Source: Sipunculus nudus (Eukaryota > Annelida > Sipuncula > Golfingiida > Sipunculidae). From it: a stretch of 64,000 bases of DNA. How positions within the stretch are numbered: position 1 is the stretch's first letter; the number at the start of each line of letters is the position of its first letter. The DNA lies in the NCBI GenBank assembly GCA_026874595.1, contig CM049316.1, forward strand, positions 18,067,839 to 18,131,838, written 5' to 3'. The notes under the pieces were generated by a model. That model saw only the letters and a list, made by a program, of their open reading frames with translations, ran no database searches and was not told the origin of the DNA. This document shows positions 1 to 13,475 of the stretch, in pieces. A program made the position numbers and the translations under genes.

Positions 1-3000
1 AATATTGTTCCCGTTGGCAGAGCGTGATTGGGGAGTGGGCATGGATGATTCTTGGAAGTACAAAAAAGTAACAAAAACAGTTTGAATTAACCATTAAAAC
101 GTGACGCAGAGCTTGTTAAGTCAACGAAGATTGGTAAATCGTACGCAAAAATAAAAAAAAACAAGGGCCTGCGTAAGACATTTGCCTCATGGCAAAACAA
201 ATTAAGTTTCCCTAAAAGTCTGACACAATTTAATGTTTCCATATGCATTTTCCGCTTTTATCACGTTTATTATATAATTGGTATATCTCAGCTTAAACAC
301 GAACTAAGAAGCAAGACCCTTAGTCTTTTGTTGCGTTAAAAATATTTTTGTCTTGCTTATACGGTTGCTTGTCCAGAGATATTGACGTAGCAAGGTTAAT
401 ATCCCAGTGTCATATAAGATGTTTTTTTCCCTTTGGCAATGATTATTTGTTAATGGTAATTTTTACTGATTATTGTACTCTCGGAAATTGGCGGAAATAA
501 AGATCACTCAGGCAGTACTAGCCCCAGTCTCCCTCCTAATTATTTGCCAATTTCGCACAGAGGAATCGTCATTTATTTTCTCCTAGTTTTCTTAAAGGTC
601 AAAGTTGTATACATTATATTTACTAAATGTTTAGCTCTCTCTTCTATCTTTTAAGTCAAATTTAAAGTTGGAACATTTTATCAGTTTTATCAATTTTTCA
701 TCCAAAAGATTTACCGCTCGACAAAGTTACACCCAAATTAATGTAACATCGTTTTGGAATATCTCCTGAACTATTCCATTAATTCTTAAAATAATATATA
801 GACTACTCTAACGTTCCGCGCACCCGACCAGCACATAAAACGCACTGTAAGGATTTTTATCAAAGTTGTACTTAGTAGCGTTCCGGGAGGCTTTACGCAT
901 TTATCTCGTGTTTTTTATATCTTTACAAATAATATTTGTTGGGCCAAAACAAGATGGTATCTCAGACACGATGCCCCCCCCCCCCCCAACAATGTTTTAT
1001 TAAATTTTCAGAAGAAATTTACCGGTTTAAGGTCAACCCGCCGGGCTATTTCTTTCAAGAAAATAATGTAACTTCGATACAATTTCGTTTTGTTATTACG
1101 TGTTTTATCTTTTAGCTAATCGGTACTGTTATTGTCATACGGTCGACCGTTCATAGGAAATTTATTTCGAAACCCATGATAGAAAGGTACAAATATTCGA
1201 GTGCCGGCACACATTTCTGAAACAATAGTGCATAAGGAACCACCCTCTATTTTACTGTAATTGCTTTATGTAAATATCTCACCCTTGACACGGCAATAAA
1301 GCAGGTAAGAGTCGTTAACTCTCAATTTCATATAAAGTCAAGGTTAAGTTATAATTGAGAGAACACGCACTTCTTTATTTATTTGTCTATACATCTCAGC
1401 AGTCATAGACTCTCACTGTCAGATATGATGGCCATAAATACTGGCGTAGCTTGAGAGGTATATAATCATAAAGTCTTACCTATCAAGTTTTGCATTTGAA
1501 CACAGATTAAGTCACACTTTTATACGAAAGCTGGCGTATAAGCATTATCGCCAAGGATAACATGACGTAACTAGACCCTCTCCTTACAACTGGTCAAATA
1601 TAATAATTAAGAAACGCAAACAACTGATGGAATGTGTAATCGATATCCAAATCAAATCATTAGGACAGGAAGAGACTAATTGTAATATTGCGTCGTGTGT
1701 ATTATTCTTTTTCCAAGATTTATAAGGTCAAGAAAAGGGGGCGCTCCCCTTGCGCCCGATCTAAACCCGCCCCTAATTTGCCAGAAGTGTACTTTGCAGA
1801 ACAAAAGGGAAACTAAAATTCCTTGTTTCCGTGAATTTGTGAGTAATTCAGGGCCCTATTCTCGTGACACCTAAGCTCTGGATAACAATGTTTAGGTATT
1901 ATGAACACGTTAAAAATAACCAGCTGTAATCCATAATCATCTCTTCCAAGGATTTCTCACTTCATTTACCCCGGTTTTTTCATATTTCTGCCTTTTGATT
2001 TAGAAGTAATCATCCCATTGATCAAAGCCGAACATTTTCACCTTGCGTTTGTTACAGACATCGATGCCTGGATAAAATTGACAAACTGGGTGATTATGAT
2101 TGTCAGCACCATTGTTGTCGTGACAGCAAGCACATAAAAGCCCCTTGTCCTCACATGATACCAATGATGGACAACTGCCGTGACCTTCCATTTCATACCC
2201 AGAGTAAGGGTTAAAAGTTTGTCGGGCACTTTTGAAAAATAATCAGTAAGGGAAGACAAGTTTTTAACCATTTATTAAAAGAAATCGATTAAATATCTTA
2301 TGATCAGGGAACAATATGATGACAGACAACATAATTGGTCTGCTGAATAGAAAAAAGGACATCATAACAAAATTTTATATATTTTTTTTATTTTCTTGGA
2401 AGAAATTACCGAGCAGTTAAAGCTAATTGATGTGAAGGGTGGTCAAAATTGACGCGTGTGGTGCATGAAGAAAAAATTTGTGGCCAAAGAAAAATTTGGT
2501 TTTAATATCGTGTATTTTTTTTTTTTTTTTGGCTTCTTCTGTTCTTGACTTTCGTCCTTGGCCTTTAAGTTGCCTGGAAACGCCGATATTTTCAAACAAC
2601 AAATTTTACTAGAATGCACATCAGTTAGAGGTTTACATTAAAATTATTATCAGCGCCTCCTAGTTTTTATATTAGGCATATTTGTTTGGTGTAATAGTGT
2701 ATTTTAAAAAGAAGATTATTATCTTTTCCGATTAAAATCGTGTATGTAAATCGCCCTATTAACAAGGATAAACAGCATAATTATCCAGTTCCAATTTTTC
2801 ATTGTTTAAACACAAGAACCACCTTTTGCGCAATTGCGGGTCTCAAAAGTGTTTACACAAAAGGAAAAGACTGGCTAGATGGTGCAAATAAATAATGGCG
2901 GACAAGATGGCAGCAGAGAATGATTAGCTCTTCTAGTTATTCTGCCTGAAACAATCAATAATTCAGCTTTATATAAAAAGGTCTATATTCATATTTCTGT

Positions 3001-4711
3001 TATACTTAAAGGTTTGAAATAAATTGTGAGTGTTAACCGATAATGTCAAAGGTTTTGAGTGTCAACCAGTCGCCGTGTACTACTATGTTGTCCGCTCCTG
3101 TCAGTTGAGCGTCGTGGCCGCTTTTGCACTTCTTAAAATTACAAAATGAAAATAAAATGCATACCCCCCCCCCCCCCCCACCTATTACCATCAACGACGG
3201 GATTTTGTTCAGATTACCAGTGCAAAACAAGATAACAATGTAGTCTTTGCAAAATCGTCTTTTATAACACCAGTTTCCTCAGTCAGAGGTCAGCATTGGT
3301 GAAACCTCCTCCTGGCAGATAGATGGATAAACTGATCCTGTGTTACTGCTTGAATACTACATTCTCCTGGCTGCAACTCTTTCCACGAGATTTCTTTCTT
3401 TCTCTTCATTTTTTATCTCAAATCGCACCAATTATATTAATTAAAATGATATTTTAAGGAAACTTCCATGGCCCTCTTGATGGTACATTCTTGCATGCTT
3501 TACAACACGTGAGGAAAAAAGAACTAAACAATAAGAATTATAATTCATTATTGGGCCTTCAAGATTTCCGGTTGTATACGCACGGGACAAGTAACGATCT
3601 TCAGGACATAACCAGATAATACAGTGAATCGTTGAGGATTTACATAGATTAGAACATACTAGTATTACCTTCGATGATGCTCTGGAACCACGGACCTTAT
3701 TCCTCTAACGCCGTATATAACCATCATAGCCAGGATACGTAAAATTCACAGACGACAGACGAGACATTATTCAAGGGAAAAAAACAAATGTTCCATTTTA
3801 TTATAAAATATATAAGTTAATTATTTCTGTAAAATCACCAAGTCGTGTTCGCGATTTCAGTGCTGTCAAAATTGAATGTCTTATTTAATATTATTTTATC
3901 ACATCCGTTTTATTAAATAATATAAGTATTTGGAAAGATTAATCAGTGTTTTTTTTAACTAAGGTACTCTCTCAACATACAAATGTGTCACGTTCATCCT
4001 AATATTTAATGATCTAAAATAATATTTAATCAAATACTACCCTGCACATGAAACAGACAAAGTAAAACTGAGATTCAAAAAAGGATTGGTATTGTCTGCC
4101 TCTGATTGTTAGTCATGTTAATCTACAGTTTAATGACGGTTAGCGAAGAAATATCATAAATGAATAAAGAAGACAGGTATATCCCATTGTCATGCGCTCC
4201 CATGCATGATGAAACTTTCACTAATGATAAATTAAAACAAGACAATTTGGGAAACGTAAGCCTTTGTTCTTATGCAGAATCTCTCCAGATCATTAAGCCA
4301 AAACTGTCTATCTAAAAACTCAACTGTACATTTTTAATAACCTGGAATATTTTGAATAACTGGATTAAAGGTTTGTGCGATGCCGAAGGAAGAGCTTAAA
4401 AGGATGAAGAGTTATCAAATTTATTATATGAAATGATCTTGAATTTAAGGACTCGAGTATTGATTTCAAAATCTGATTCTTAGAATAGACATTCACTATC
4501 AATAAACCAAGAGTTCTAACTTTGAACCTCTTATAATTGTTGTCCCATTTGAGATTCGTTTGTACTTCAAGTTTTATAGATAGAAAAGGAGTAAATTGTG
4601 ATACTGTTATTTGGAGTAACTCTTTTTGCCAGAACATTACGGAGAGCCTGTGATTATTAGAATGATAGTTTTCAATAAAATATCCGAATATTTTAATGTT
4701 TAAAAGGATGT
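1..4711. other. AT-rich non-coding stretch, no gene seen
   Basis: I see no recognisable gene, RNA or structured element here. Small features are a C14 run at 974-987, a T-rich run near 2514-2531 and a C-run at 3164-3179. The short open frames on both strands have no recognisable motifs and look like chance. Confidence 0.6.
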
Positions 4712-4726
4712 TATATATATATATAT
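4712..4726. repeat. short (TA)n tract
   Basis: Uninterrupted TA dinucleotides, about 7 units. Simple sequence. Confidence 0.8.
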
Positions 4727-6807
4727 GTTTAATTATTTTCAGTTTGAAAGTAAAATATTCATTAAATAAGCACATCAATGAAAGGATTAATCATATCCGT
4801 ATAATTTATTCATATTAATAATTTTTCATTCTTTTCTTTTAAAGGGATTAATTCACATACCAGGCATGTTAAAGTTACATGAATAAAACTATTTTATCCT
4901 TAAAAATATCAGGATATCTGCCAATATTTCTTTCTTAATCAAATAAAAATAAACTTGAAACTACACGATCAGTGGCGCTAAACATAAACATAGCGCACGC
5001 CACCTGGTGGCCGCGACACAGAACTTAACAATTCAAATTTTTTTTATTCGAGCTTTCAATCGGTGTTTTTTTCAGTGTTTTTTCTTTCCCCTTGATTCTC
5101 TTGTTTTACGGTTCTCGCACTTGCCCATGCAAAATCGGACCTCTATTCACGCATTCTTGTTAAGGAAAACACTCATACACAAACTAGAACAGCGTAAAAA
5201 GAAGCTGCTTTTGGGATAGGAGGTTCGTGTGCATTTGCTTTAACTTAAGAACTCATTGCTTTAAATAATATCTATATTATTTCATTGTTTATGTGCCTAT
5301 AATACATTTTACATCCGTGATATTGTAGATGTATATCAACTTTTTCGTTACTGGTATTCGGCTTATGAAAATATAAAATAGGACCGCAATCAAGCGAAGT
5401 ATAAGGCTGCTTTTTATGATATAAGCTTGTCGCTTTGCTGGCTTACCACCAAAATTAACTCGCATCAATACACTAAAGGACATATTGTACTTTAAACAAA
5501 TCGCTCTGAGTATCTAATGTCATGCTTAACAGCACATTACATGGAGGAAAGCATTACACTCCGGTTAACTGTACAGATACAACGCGATTCCTTTTTCTCC
5601 TCGATGATCTTATGTTCAGAGAAACATAGGTAATACTTCGTCCGTGCGCAATTAAGAGCATATACAATTTCAATATATTATTAGATATTTCATCACCTGG
5701 AGCGCCTTCTACAACAAGTACCGCGCAATTGCGCAAGATGTAAGATAGTAACCTTCAATTATCTCGAGTTTAACCCTCGGAACAAAAAATGAATAAGTAT
5801 TCAAGTATGTGCCTCTTATTACACATGAGTGCCTGGACTGCGTATTGCGTGAGTTAGTAAATCATGCGTATATGACTACGTTCGTCTTGGCTGAAGCAAC
5901 TACAGTATCAGAGGTTGCCGAGGCAGCAAAATACAAAGAGGACGCTTATATGAAACGCGATATCGTGAGAGCGCAGATGCAGACGGTGACAGAATATAAC
6001 GAAAACCACCGGACTCCGCATTTAACTATTCATGCGATCTTAATTGCGTAAATAGTGTGACAATTTGTGCTCATTTGTGTAGAATATTGTCCAATGTCTC
6101 GTGAATGTCATGGGATCACCCATGCGTTGGTCCCCTTAAAGTAATTACATGACGATCCTCGTGAGTGGAAACAATTTTCTCGGGGGAATCAGAACTGAAC
6201 TAACTGAACCCCCAACTTTAATTTCATCCCATCAAGATACTCTTACATGTAAGTGCAAGGTGACTACTTATTTTCCGAGTGAAATCACCTGCTGGCAAAA
6301 ATCGTGTTTTCGTAAACAGCTCGAGAGTTCGCCCATTTTATACCCCCCTTCGTCATTCTGGCCACAGGTTTTACGTAAACACCAACCAATAGCGCATACA
6401 AAATAACTGAAAAAATGGGTTTTCACAAGGACAATGGGGTTTATAGTTTCGGATATGCATTTTTATATTCCTTTTTGCTAATTCTATTTTTTTTTCTCTT
6501 GCCGGAATAAATTACTTTATAGTTAAGTAGTATGTTTTGTACATATATATTTCTCGGTAAAAGTCTTCGAATTCAGAAACTTTACACAAACAATAAGGAT
6601 GCAGAAAGGATTATAAAGAGCTGTCAAGGAGAGCTGAATCATTCTTCCCTAGCTGTACAGCTATCTTTTGCTAGGTAGACATTGATTTAAGCAATTATGT
6701 GTTACTTCTCAAAGGATCTATAATTTCTTTTCTAAGCAAGGGTTCAATATGCAATTACAGTGCGTATGTGTATACAGATAGAAAGTGGTTCTTTATACCT
6801 AATGCTG

Positions 6808-6808
<1 letters not shown>
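4727..6808. other. non-coding stretch, no gene seen
   Basis: No element ends or protein similarity recognised. A frame at 5809-6051 (80 codons) begins with GTG, not ATG, and has no recognisable motif or convincing splice context, so I do not call it a gene. Confidence 0.5.

Positions 6809-6873
<65 letters not shown>
6809..6873. repeat. (TA)n microsatellite
   Basis: About 32 uninterrupted TA units. It gives artefactual Tyr-Ile reading frames on both strands. Confidence 0.97.
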
Positions 6874-6876
<3 letters not shown>

Positions 6877-7274
6877 TGTATATACTTTGTTCTCTGTTCC
6901 AAACGAACTCCTAGATCTAACTTGTGTCTATAGAAAAATGTATTCCTATATGGCCCTAAGGTACTTCCATCTAAAAGCGAACCTTGCATCATGCATGCAG
7001 TAAATCGCCTATTATTTGCGTTTCTTTTGTAAGTCAAATACAACATTCAGTCTTTATATTTTAGCCCACATCCCCTCACGGAAATCACTCACAGAAATAC
7101 GCTTTAACTGACGTCGACGCTTGGTACCCGTAGCTTTTGCATTTTTGGTATCAGTATCCGTTTACATTTATATTGTTTGCAACACCAGCGATTGAAACGT
7201 GTATCACATGCCTACACATAATTACAAGCACTGCGTGGCACATGTATTAGTGTTTCCCTCACTAATGAGTGCTC

Positions 7275-7478
7275 CGTGGGGGGAGGGGCTATTTCATAAC
7301 CCATGCAGTAATGGAGCTTTCACACAAGTCACTGCATTGGTCTTTAAATGAGGAGATGCCTGTACCTCATACTTTCATGTAATCCACAACCGAAATGGAA
7401 TTCTGCAGATTTCCATAGCTCAGGTAAAGGGTGCAATGAAAAAGGAACCCGTTACCTCCATTAAAGAATTTTTAAAAT
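7275..7478 (+). mobile_element. diverged SINE 3' portion
   Basis: The segment from about 7380 (cacaaccgaaatggaattct) to the 'gttacctccattaaagaa' end matches, with substitutions and small indels, the 3' body of the SINE at 43248-43653 ('gaaaccggaatggaaattct' to 'gttacctccacc'). The tRNA-like head is not recognisable here, so this is a 5'-truncated or badly diverged copy. The match is strongest over the last 90 bp; the left boundary is uncertain. Confidence 0.5.
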
Positions 7479-9650
7479 CATAATTGAATGTCACACAACG
7501 ATAAATCTTAAACATCTTTGAAACAAATATTAATCGACAAATAGAAACGTACAAGTTCCCATACCGAGAACCACAATCATTTTGTGTCATTGAGAGAGGA
7601 GGAATAGACAGGGGAGATGCTCTGACGGATTTATCCGTTCCACAAAACTGGCGTTGTTCTTCGCCTTTCTTGCTTCATCTCCCGTGCAATCTGTGTTTTT
7701 TAGTTTCTTCCTGAATCACGCCAGGTTGCATAGAAGCATTAAGTGTATTTGTCGCTCCCAGGTGGAATAAACCCATCATGAATATTCACATTTATATGTT
7801 CTCCAGACGGTAGCTTTCAGTTAAACACTGGGAAGGCTCCAAGGTCCCGGTGGATCGTTAAAGGTAGCGCTGGTATCTAAGGTAGACGCCTTATATCGGT
7901 AAACAGATAGGAGTCGACCGATACGAGTATCGGTGGCTCTGACAAGAATCTGCGATTATCGATGGTTCTGACGCCGTTTTCAGTAGAACGCTGGCATTAT
8001 TTTTAGATGGTTTCACCTTAATTACTTCACTGCTTTGTACGTGGTTATTTACGTCTCCCGTATAGGGTTTCCTGAGTTTATTTCTACATTTATATAAGTC
8101 AAATATGTTTATGGGTGGATTTTGAAGCTCCCCAGAGTGCTAAATCATGAATTACATGTTTCTTTCCTCTACCAGTGTTTGCGCTAGATCTCAAACATGG
8201 CCTGCTTTAAAATGACTTTTAAGCAAATATTAGTCATTAGTAAAAAATATTTATTTCTGACATTGACCTAAATTCCAAGATCACCCATACCCGATTCAAC
8301 ATTATAGCCCACTTGCGAGTGTCAGGGAGAGAGGTGTTCTAGTTATCGCGCGGCGATTGCAAGCATGTAGTTTAAATTGAATTTTACAGGATTTCTGTCA
8401 AAAAGTTATCAGTTTTCCATTTATATTTTCGTGTCCAGCATCAACTTAAACATTTCTCTGAACACACAGTCTTAAATTGATCGACAATCTATCGCCATTT
8501 TGTGGGATAGCTGGAACATGATTGCAGATTATCACGTACCATTTCAGATTATCCCCTCAAAACAGTTGTTTCTATGTTTATATACTTACCAGTACAATTA
8601 TTATATCTTTACTGGGTGTCTCGCACTCCGGCGAATCTTTGTGTGTCATATTGATGTATATAAAAGGTTTCATGGGCGTTCGAGACGTCTATGGGTCGAA
8701 TGAAATATAATTAATATAAATATAATCAATTTAATTAATAATTTAACATTTTGCGACAATGGTATCTTTTACTTACTAAATCTTTAATCATTTACGTGGT
8801 TTATTAGATTAACAATCACTAATTAAGCATAGTAATTATCTTTTGGCTGAATCATCGAGAGGCCAATCTGAATAAAACAAAATCAAGTTCAACTACCCCC
8901 GTGGGGTATTTGCAATCGGTTTCAAATCAGGTAACTTGAACTTGGGATAGTCTAAAGTCTTCAAACTACTAATTATCTATAAAAGTTTTCCGTGTTCCTT
9001 TTTTCAATTTCACCATACAACAGAGGCAACTGATATTCTGTTCTTGTTTTTACTATTTCATGTTAGCTTGCATTAAGAATAATTTGATAACTTAAATGAT
9101 GCAAAAATCTCGACTACAGATGAGCCGGTTAATAAAAGCCCGTTAAATCAGAGGGAGATGGGGTTTTATTGTACGAAGAAATCAGGTACGTGTTAGGTGA
9201 TTGATGAGCCGTGTTTGAAATCATGCAGACCTTGAGACGTATCGTATACTAATAGCTGTGAATTAGTTAATCTTTTTTAATGGGTTAATTAATTTTTAAA
9301 AGAATTAACATGGTATGTAAAATGAGTAGGCTAATCAAAACTGACATGCTGATTAATGATGAAACAGCTGTTTTTATTCTCCCATGACTGGAAACCAAGA
9401 TTCCAGGAAATTTATAATGTTCAGCCTTCACTGAATTGGAATAAAACCAGTGGTTAATTCTACATAAGTGGTTTGTTCTCAGACAGAAACTGGTCGACAA
9501 TGAGATCTATATGACCCCACAGGAAGTCCTGTGAAGCAAAGCGTGGTATTTGGCTTCAGCAATCTATGATGAACTAACACAAACGCAAATGGAGGAAACC
9601 CAGAAATCTCAGTGGATCATGAATAATTGGCCATGAATGTTGTATACTAA
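7479..9650. other. non-coding stretch
   Basis: No gene seen. Around 7860-7980 there is a small cluster of 'cgat' motifs including a near-perfect palindrome ACCGATACGAGTATCGGT at about 7918-7935. The rest is AT-rich without recognised structure. Confidence 0.5.
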
Positions 9651-9652
9651 GC

Positions 9653-9758
9653 TTCATATATAATCCTGCTGAAACCAAACTGACGTCTTCTTAGGAAAGC
9701 CAGTCACCTTGGTTGACGCTTTATATATAATCCTGCTGAACCCAAAATGATGTCTTCA
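9653..9758. repeat. two-copy tandem duplication, 67-bp period
   Basis: A segment of about 39 bp containing 'atataatcctgctgaa' occurs at 9653-9691 and again at 9720-9758 with about four mismatches. The intervening 28 bp appear once. A local tandem duplication, not a coding feature. Confidence 0.8.
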
Positions 9759-9759
9759 T

Positions 9760-12260
9760 AGAACCGACCTATAATTCGCTCTCAGATAAGATATCGGATT
9801 CCCGTACAAGAGACAAGTATCATAGATGCCTACGAAAGAATTTTTTTTTATTTATTAATTTTTATTTATTTTTAACATATTCATCAATACTTCCATCCTT
9901 TTACATCGCACTTCCCTCCCAAGCTGGTAGAAAAGGCGCTCTCAACTTTACTGTACTATATGTCTGACACCACATTCATTTTCAAATAATATTAAGAGAT
10001 CAGAATATATGCTATATGTACATTTGCTAATACATAGCTTGGCTACAAATCAGAGCATAATAACTCATCCATTCCTATATTCTTGCTCGCATCCAAATGA
10101 TTTATCTGTTACTGAAATTGATATTATTTTCCATTATATTTATTACACTTTTATACCACCTCATTTCACAGCATATAAAGTTAGACTCACCTTCAATAAA
10201 AAGAAAGTGCTCAATTGTATCCCTTTCTCTGAAAGTAAAGAAGACACTGTTTTCACTATTACGTTTACCCATTTTGCAATAATATCGCAGTTGGGTAACT
10301 ATTCTGTACAATTTTCCATCGTAAACTTCTTAATCTAGCCACACGTGTCGAACTGTATATACATTTTGTTACGGGGTGACAAGGGTTCGAACCCCGGATT
10401 GGCCCAGAATTTTCCCCTGAATAATTTGTCTTCGTAACAATTTCAATAAACTTTGCTAAATGTTCCACCAATTTTATTTTCCCAAAACAACTCATATAGC
10501 GTTTTATAGCGTTTTGATAGCATAATATTCAAAGTAAAGCTTCAAAGTAGCTGTTCCTTTAGCTTTATCTTCCAGGTCAGCATACTGTAGTAATTCCTTC
10601 GCTTAACACAACATTAATATACAATACAACTGCATTCACCCATTGTTGAAAATACAGTACTTTCCCTATATATGCAATATTGTTATTGTTCTACAATATT
10701 TGATACTTACACAAAACATGTTCAATATCCTTACGATCAAATACACATTTCAGCACATTAATTTAAAATGAAGGCAAACTTAAAAATCCTTATTTTTGGT
10801 TCAACATTTTTAAGTCGTGTCGTATAGAAAATTATTATTTTGATTTTTTCCAAATTGTTGCAATTAACGTCTACCAATATACAACAACGTTCTCTCATTG
10901 TCACTGTCAATTAACTTTTTTATCCATTTATGTACATAACATTCTGTATATTTCTTATTACAGGCAACTTTAAACAACCATATGGTTACGTTTGCTTTAA
11001 AACATTTCTATTTACTTTCTCTCTCCCTTTCCATGCAAAACAAATTTAAATATTATTGTATTAATCTGTGTAAAATGTTTCAACCTTTGTCAATAACACA
11101 ATAACCCCTTTCAAGTGACTTGGTGACATTTTACCTGTTTCAAAGGCCCCATTTATTGTACCTTTTACCTTCTCCAGTGCCAGAAGAAGATCAGTGTTCT
11201 TAAATTCCCTTCTTCTATCCACTTTATTTTGGCTCTGATTTGTGCACCACGATAATCACTTTTACTAAAAATTTCATATTATTTCTAAATGTTTATATAT
11301 CGTTCTGTGGTCTTCCGATTTTTCTGATTACTATTTTTTTTCTTCTAACTCATTTGATCTTGATTTTAAATAATTTAATTTAGACTTTTTACACATTCAA
11401 TTCGACACTTATACACGTTCCATAACAATTGTGGGCCTGAACTTTGACCTTTATTGTCCGTTTGAAGGATTACAGCGTTAATTATCTGTATAATGTGTTT
11501 ATCCTTCATCAGGTTATTGTTTAGTGTACAATAGCCGGGACCCCTGTAAAGAGAAGTTTCTATATCCATTACTAAAGCTACATGATCTGGCTTTGGCTAA
11601 TGGTTTACATTACATCCTTTTACTGGACTTATGATTCGGTCACTAGTCAATACATAATCTAACCGTATAGCTGTACATGTTGCGTGTCTCTGCCATGTAA
11701 ACGCTTTTCGATTTTTATGCACACATCTAAATACGTCATTAAGTGAACACCGACTGATGACATTATTAAAAGCCCTCACTACATTCATCAGCAATATTAT
11801 CCAAGTTATTATTTAATATAGCATTCATATCACCTCCAATTACCACCTTTTATATCCTGGTCATTACAAGTACTTTGCACAACTCGTATAAAACCGTCGG
11901 AAAAAGCGACTTTATCATTATCTTTCTTTGGAGCAAACATTAGAGCACTATATGATTCTCCTTCATAATCGAACTTAACTGAATCCTCGTATAATATTCA
12001 TTAACCTGAAGCTGCCTTGCATTCATTAAATTATTTTTTTAGAGACTTACACAGTTGAACCTCTGCTACGATTCGGAAAAGGCTAAACATATAGTAAACC
12101 ATTTAATTCCTTTTGCCACTTTTCTACATCACCTGACATACGCTTCCTGTATCAATAATATGTCAATTGTATTATCTTTTATCCAAGCGCGAATTCAATC
12201 TCGCTTCCTTTTATTTCGAAGTCTTCTTTCATTCAAAGAAAATGTGATCAAGAAATATAT
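9760..12260. other. AT-rich stretch, no gene seen
   Basis: Several 60-110 codon frames on both strands (for example 10009-10338) show no recognisable family. A sequence resembling a pol III B box, GGGTTCGAACCCC, sits near 10387-10399 with no convincing A box. It may be an eroded SINE head, but I do not call it. Confidence 0.5.
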
Positions 12261-12262
12261 TT

Positions 12263-12345
12263 ATGTTATTATTATTATTAACATTAAAAATTAACATTAA
12301 AGTTATAATTTTTATTATTATTACTATTATTATTATTATTATCTT
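12263..12345. repeat. (TTA)n trinucleotide tracts
   Basis: Two short blocks of imperfect TTA/ATT repeats (about 12265-12285 and 12310-12343), separated by AT-rich sequence. Confidence 0.85.
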
Positions 12346-12487
12346 AACTATATTTCAATTAGATAGCTCATCAGGTAAGAAATGTTTTAATTAATGTCAA
12401 ACTATCATTCAAAAACATTAATTTTAATCAATAAAACTGACTTTTGGACATGAGTACCAAAAAAAATTAGATCAGGCCAAAAAAATA

Positions 12488-12719
12488 AAAGGTATAGTTC
12501 TCAGGCACCGCCCGCGTCAATATTAACCTCCAGCATCATAACTTTTTTATCTTTCAAGAAGTTTAAATAATACAATTTATCTAGTTTTTTTACCTGTTAA
12601 GCAAATTTATTGTTATTTTCATGCTTTTCCCAATCATCATTTTTATCGAAATATACAAAAAAGGTAAAAAAATAAAATAACGCCCGCCCGCACTTATTTC
12701 TGAAAAGAACCATGCCTTT
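12488..12719 (+). mobile_element. MITE family copy A
   Basis: Starts 'aaaggtatagttctcaggca' and ends 'agaaccatgccttt', an imperfect inverted terminal repeat. It shares its whole organisation with 15932-16239: a terminal 'ggttctca', then CCGCCCGC, an AT-rich centre containing 'tttcaagaag', then 'gcccgcccgca' before the other end. It carries no coding sequence. The superfamily is not determined because both ends sit in A/T runs that hide any target duplication. The internal segment matches copy C at 47604-47889 in reverse orientation. Confidence 0.75.
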
Positions 12720-12827
12720 CTTTTTTTGCCTTCGTTTATGATATTTCAGTTATATCTTCACATGATTTTAAAGATGATCAAGTACATTAATGATCAATCA
12801 ATCAAAAATCTCGTATTTTGTATTCTA

Positions 12828-13175
12828 TAATAGTCTGCAAATATCACTTTAAATGCGACAAAACATGAAAAAGGTTAATTGTTAGTCTCAAATTAAGACA
12901 CACAGCTTAAAGAAAATTTTAAGTAGGTATAAAAAATGAAGTTTAAATGTGAATCTCATGATTAATACCACAGATGGAAAATGTAATTTTTACTTATTTT
13001 TTATATTTTATATTTTATATTTATTTTTATACAATAATAGTCAACAAATATTACTTTCAATGCGGCAAAACAAGATAAGGGTTAATTTTTAGTCACAAAT
13101 CTAGACACACCGCTGAAAAAAACTTAAATCAGGTATAAAAAATGAAATTTTAATGTGAAACTCATAATTAATACT
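12828..13175. repeat. two-copy direct repeat, period about 207 bp
   Basis: 12828-12970 and about 13030-13175 share roughly 145 bp ('aatagtc..caaatat', 'gacaaaaca', 'agacacac', 'ggtataaaaaatgaa', 'aatgtgaa') with moderate divergence. A local duplication of AT-rich DNA directly downstream of MITE copy A. Confidence 0.7.
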
Positions 13176-13387
13176 TTTGATGTAAAATGTTATTAAGAAG
13201 ATATTGATAACACTGCTGGCTATTCCAGACCCCAATGAAACAGTTACTGTTGACAATTTAGATAACTAGTTTCAGGTGTCTTAACAATTACAAAGGATCA
13301 AATGTTTCGCAAACCACCTAAGGTCCAACTTTCCGACTTTATAAACTAAATAACCTTTTCCAACTGGTATAAACATCCTTTTAATGT

Positions 13388-13475
13388 AACATTAAATACC
13401 TCCATATATAGAGACCTTATATATCTCATAAACATACTTTCAATTTAACATTAAATACCTCCATATATAGAGACT
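13388..13475. repeat. two-copy tandem duplication, 59-bp period
   Basis: A 28-bp block beginning 'aacattaaatacctccatat' is present at 13388-13416 and again at 13447-13475, nearly identical. Confidence 0.8.

Noticed and set aside
4365-4778. 137-codon minus-strand frame
   Set aside because: AT-rich (Ile, Leu, Asn, Lys, Phe dominate), crosses a (TA)n tract and shows no domain. Frames of this length are not very unlikely in DNA this AT-rich.
6699-7046. Tyr-Ile repeat proteins on both strands
   Set aside because: Translations of the (TA)n tract. The same applies to frames over the other TA and CT tracts (34495-34822, 37539-37899, 44134-44397, 52998-53264, 59020-59400).
10380-10405. tRNA/SINE B box at GGGTTCGAACCCC
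   Set aside because: No A box at the right distance and no tRNA-like folding; left as a possible eroded fragment only.
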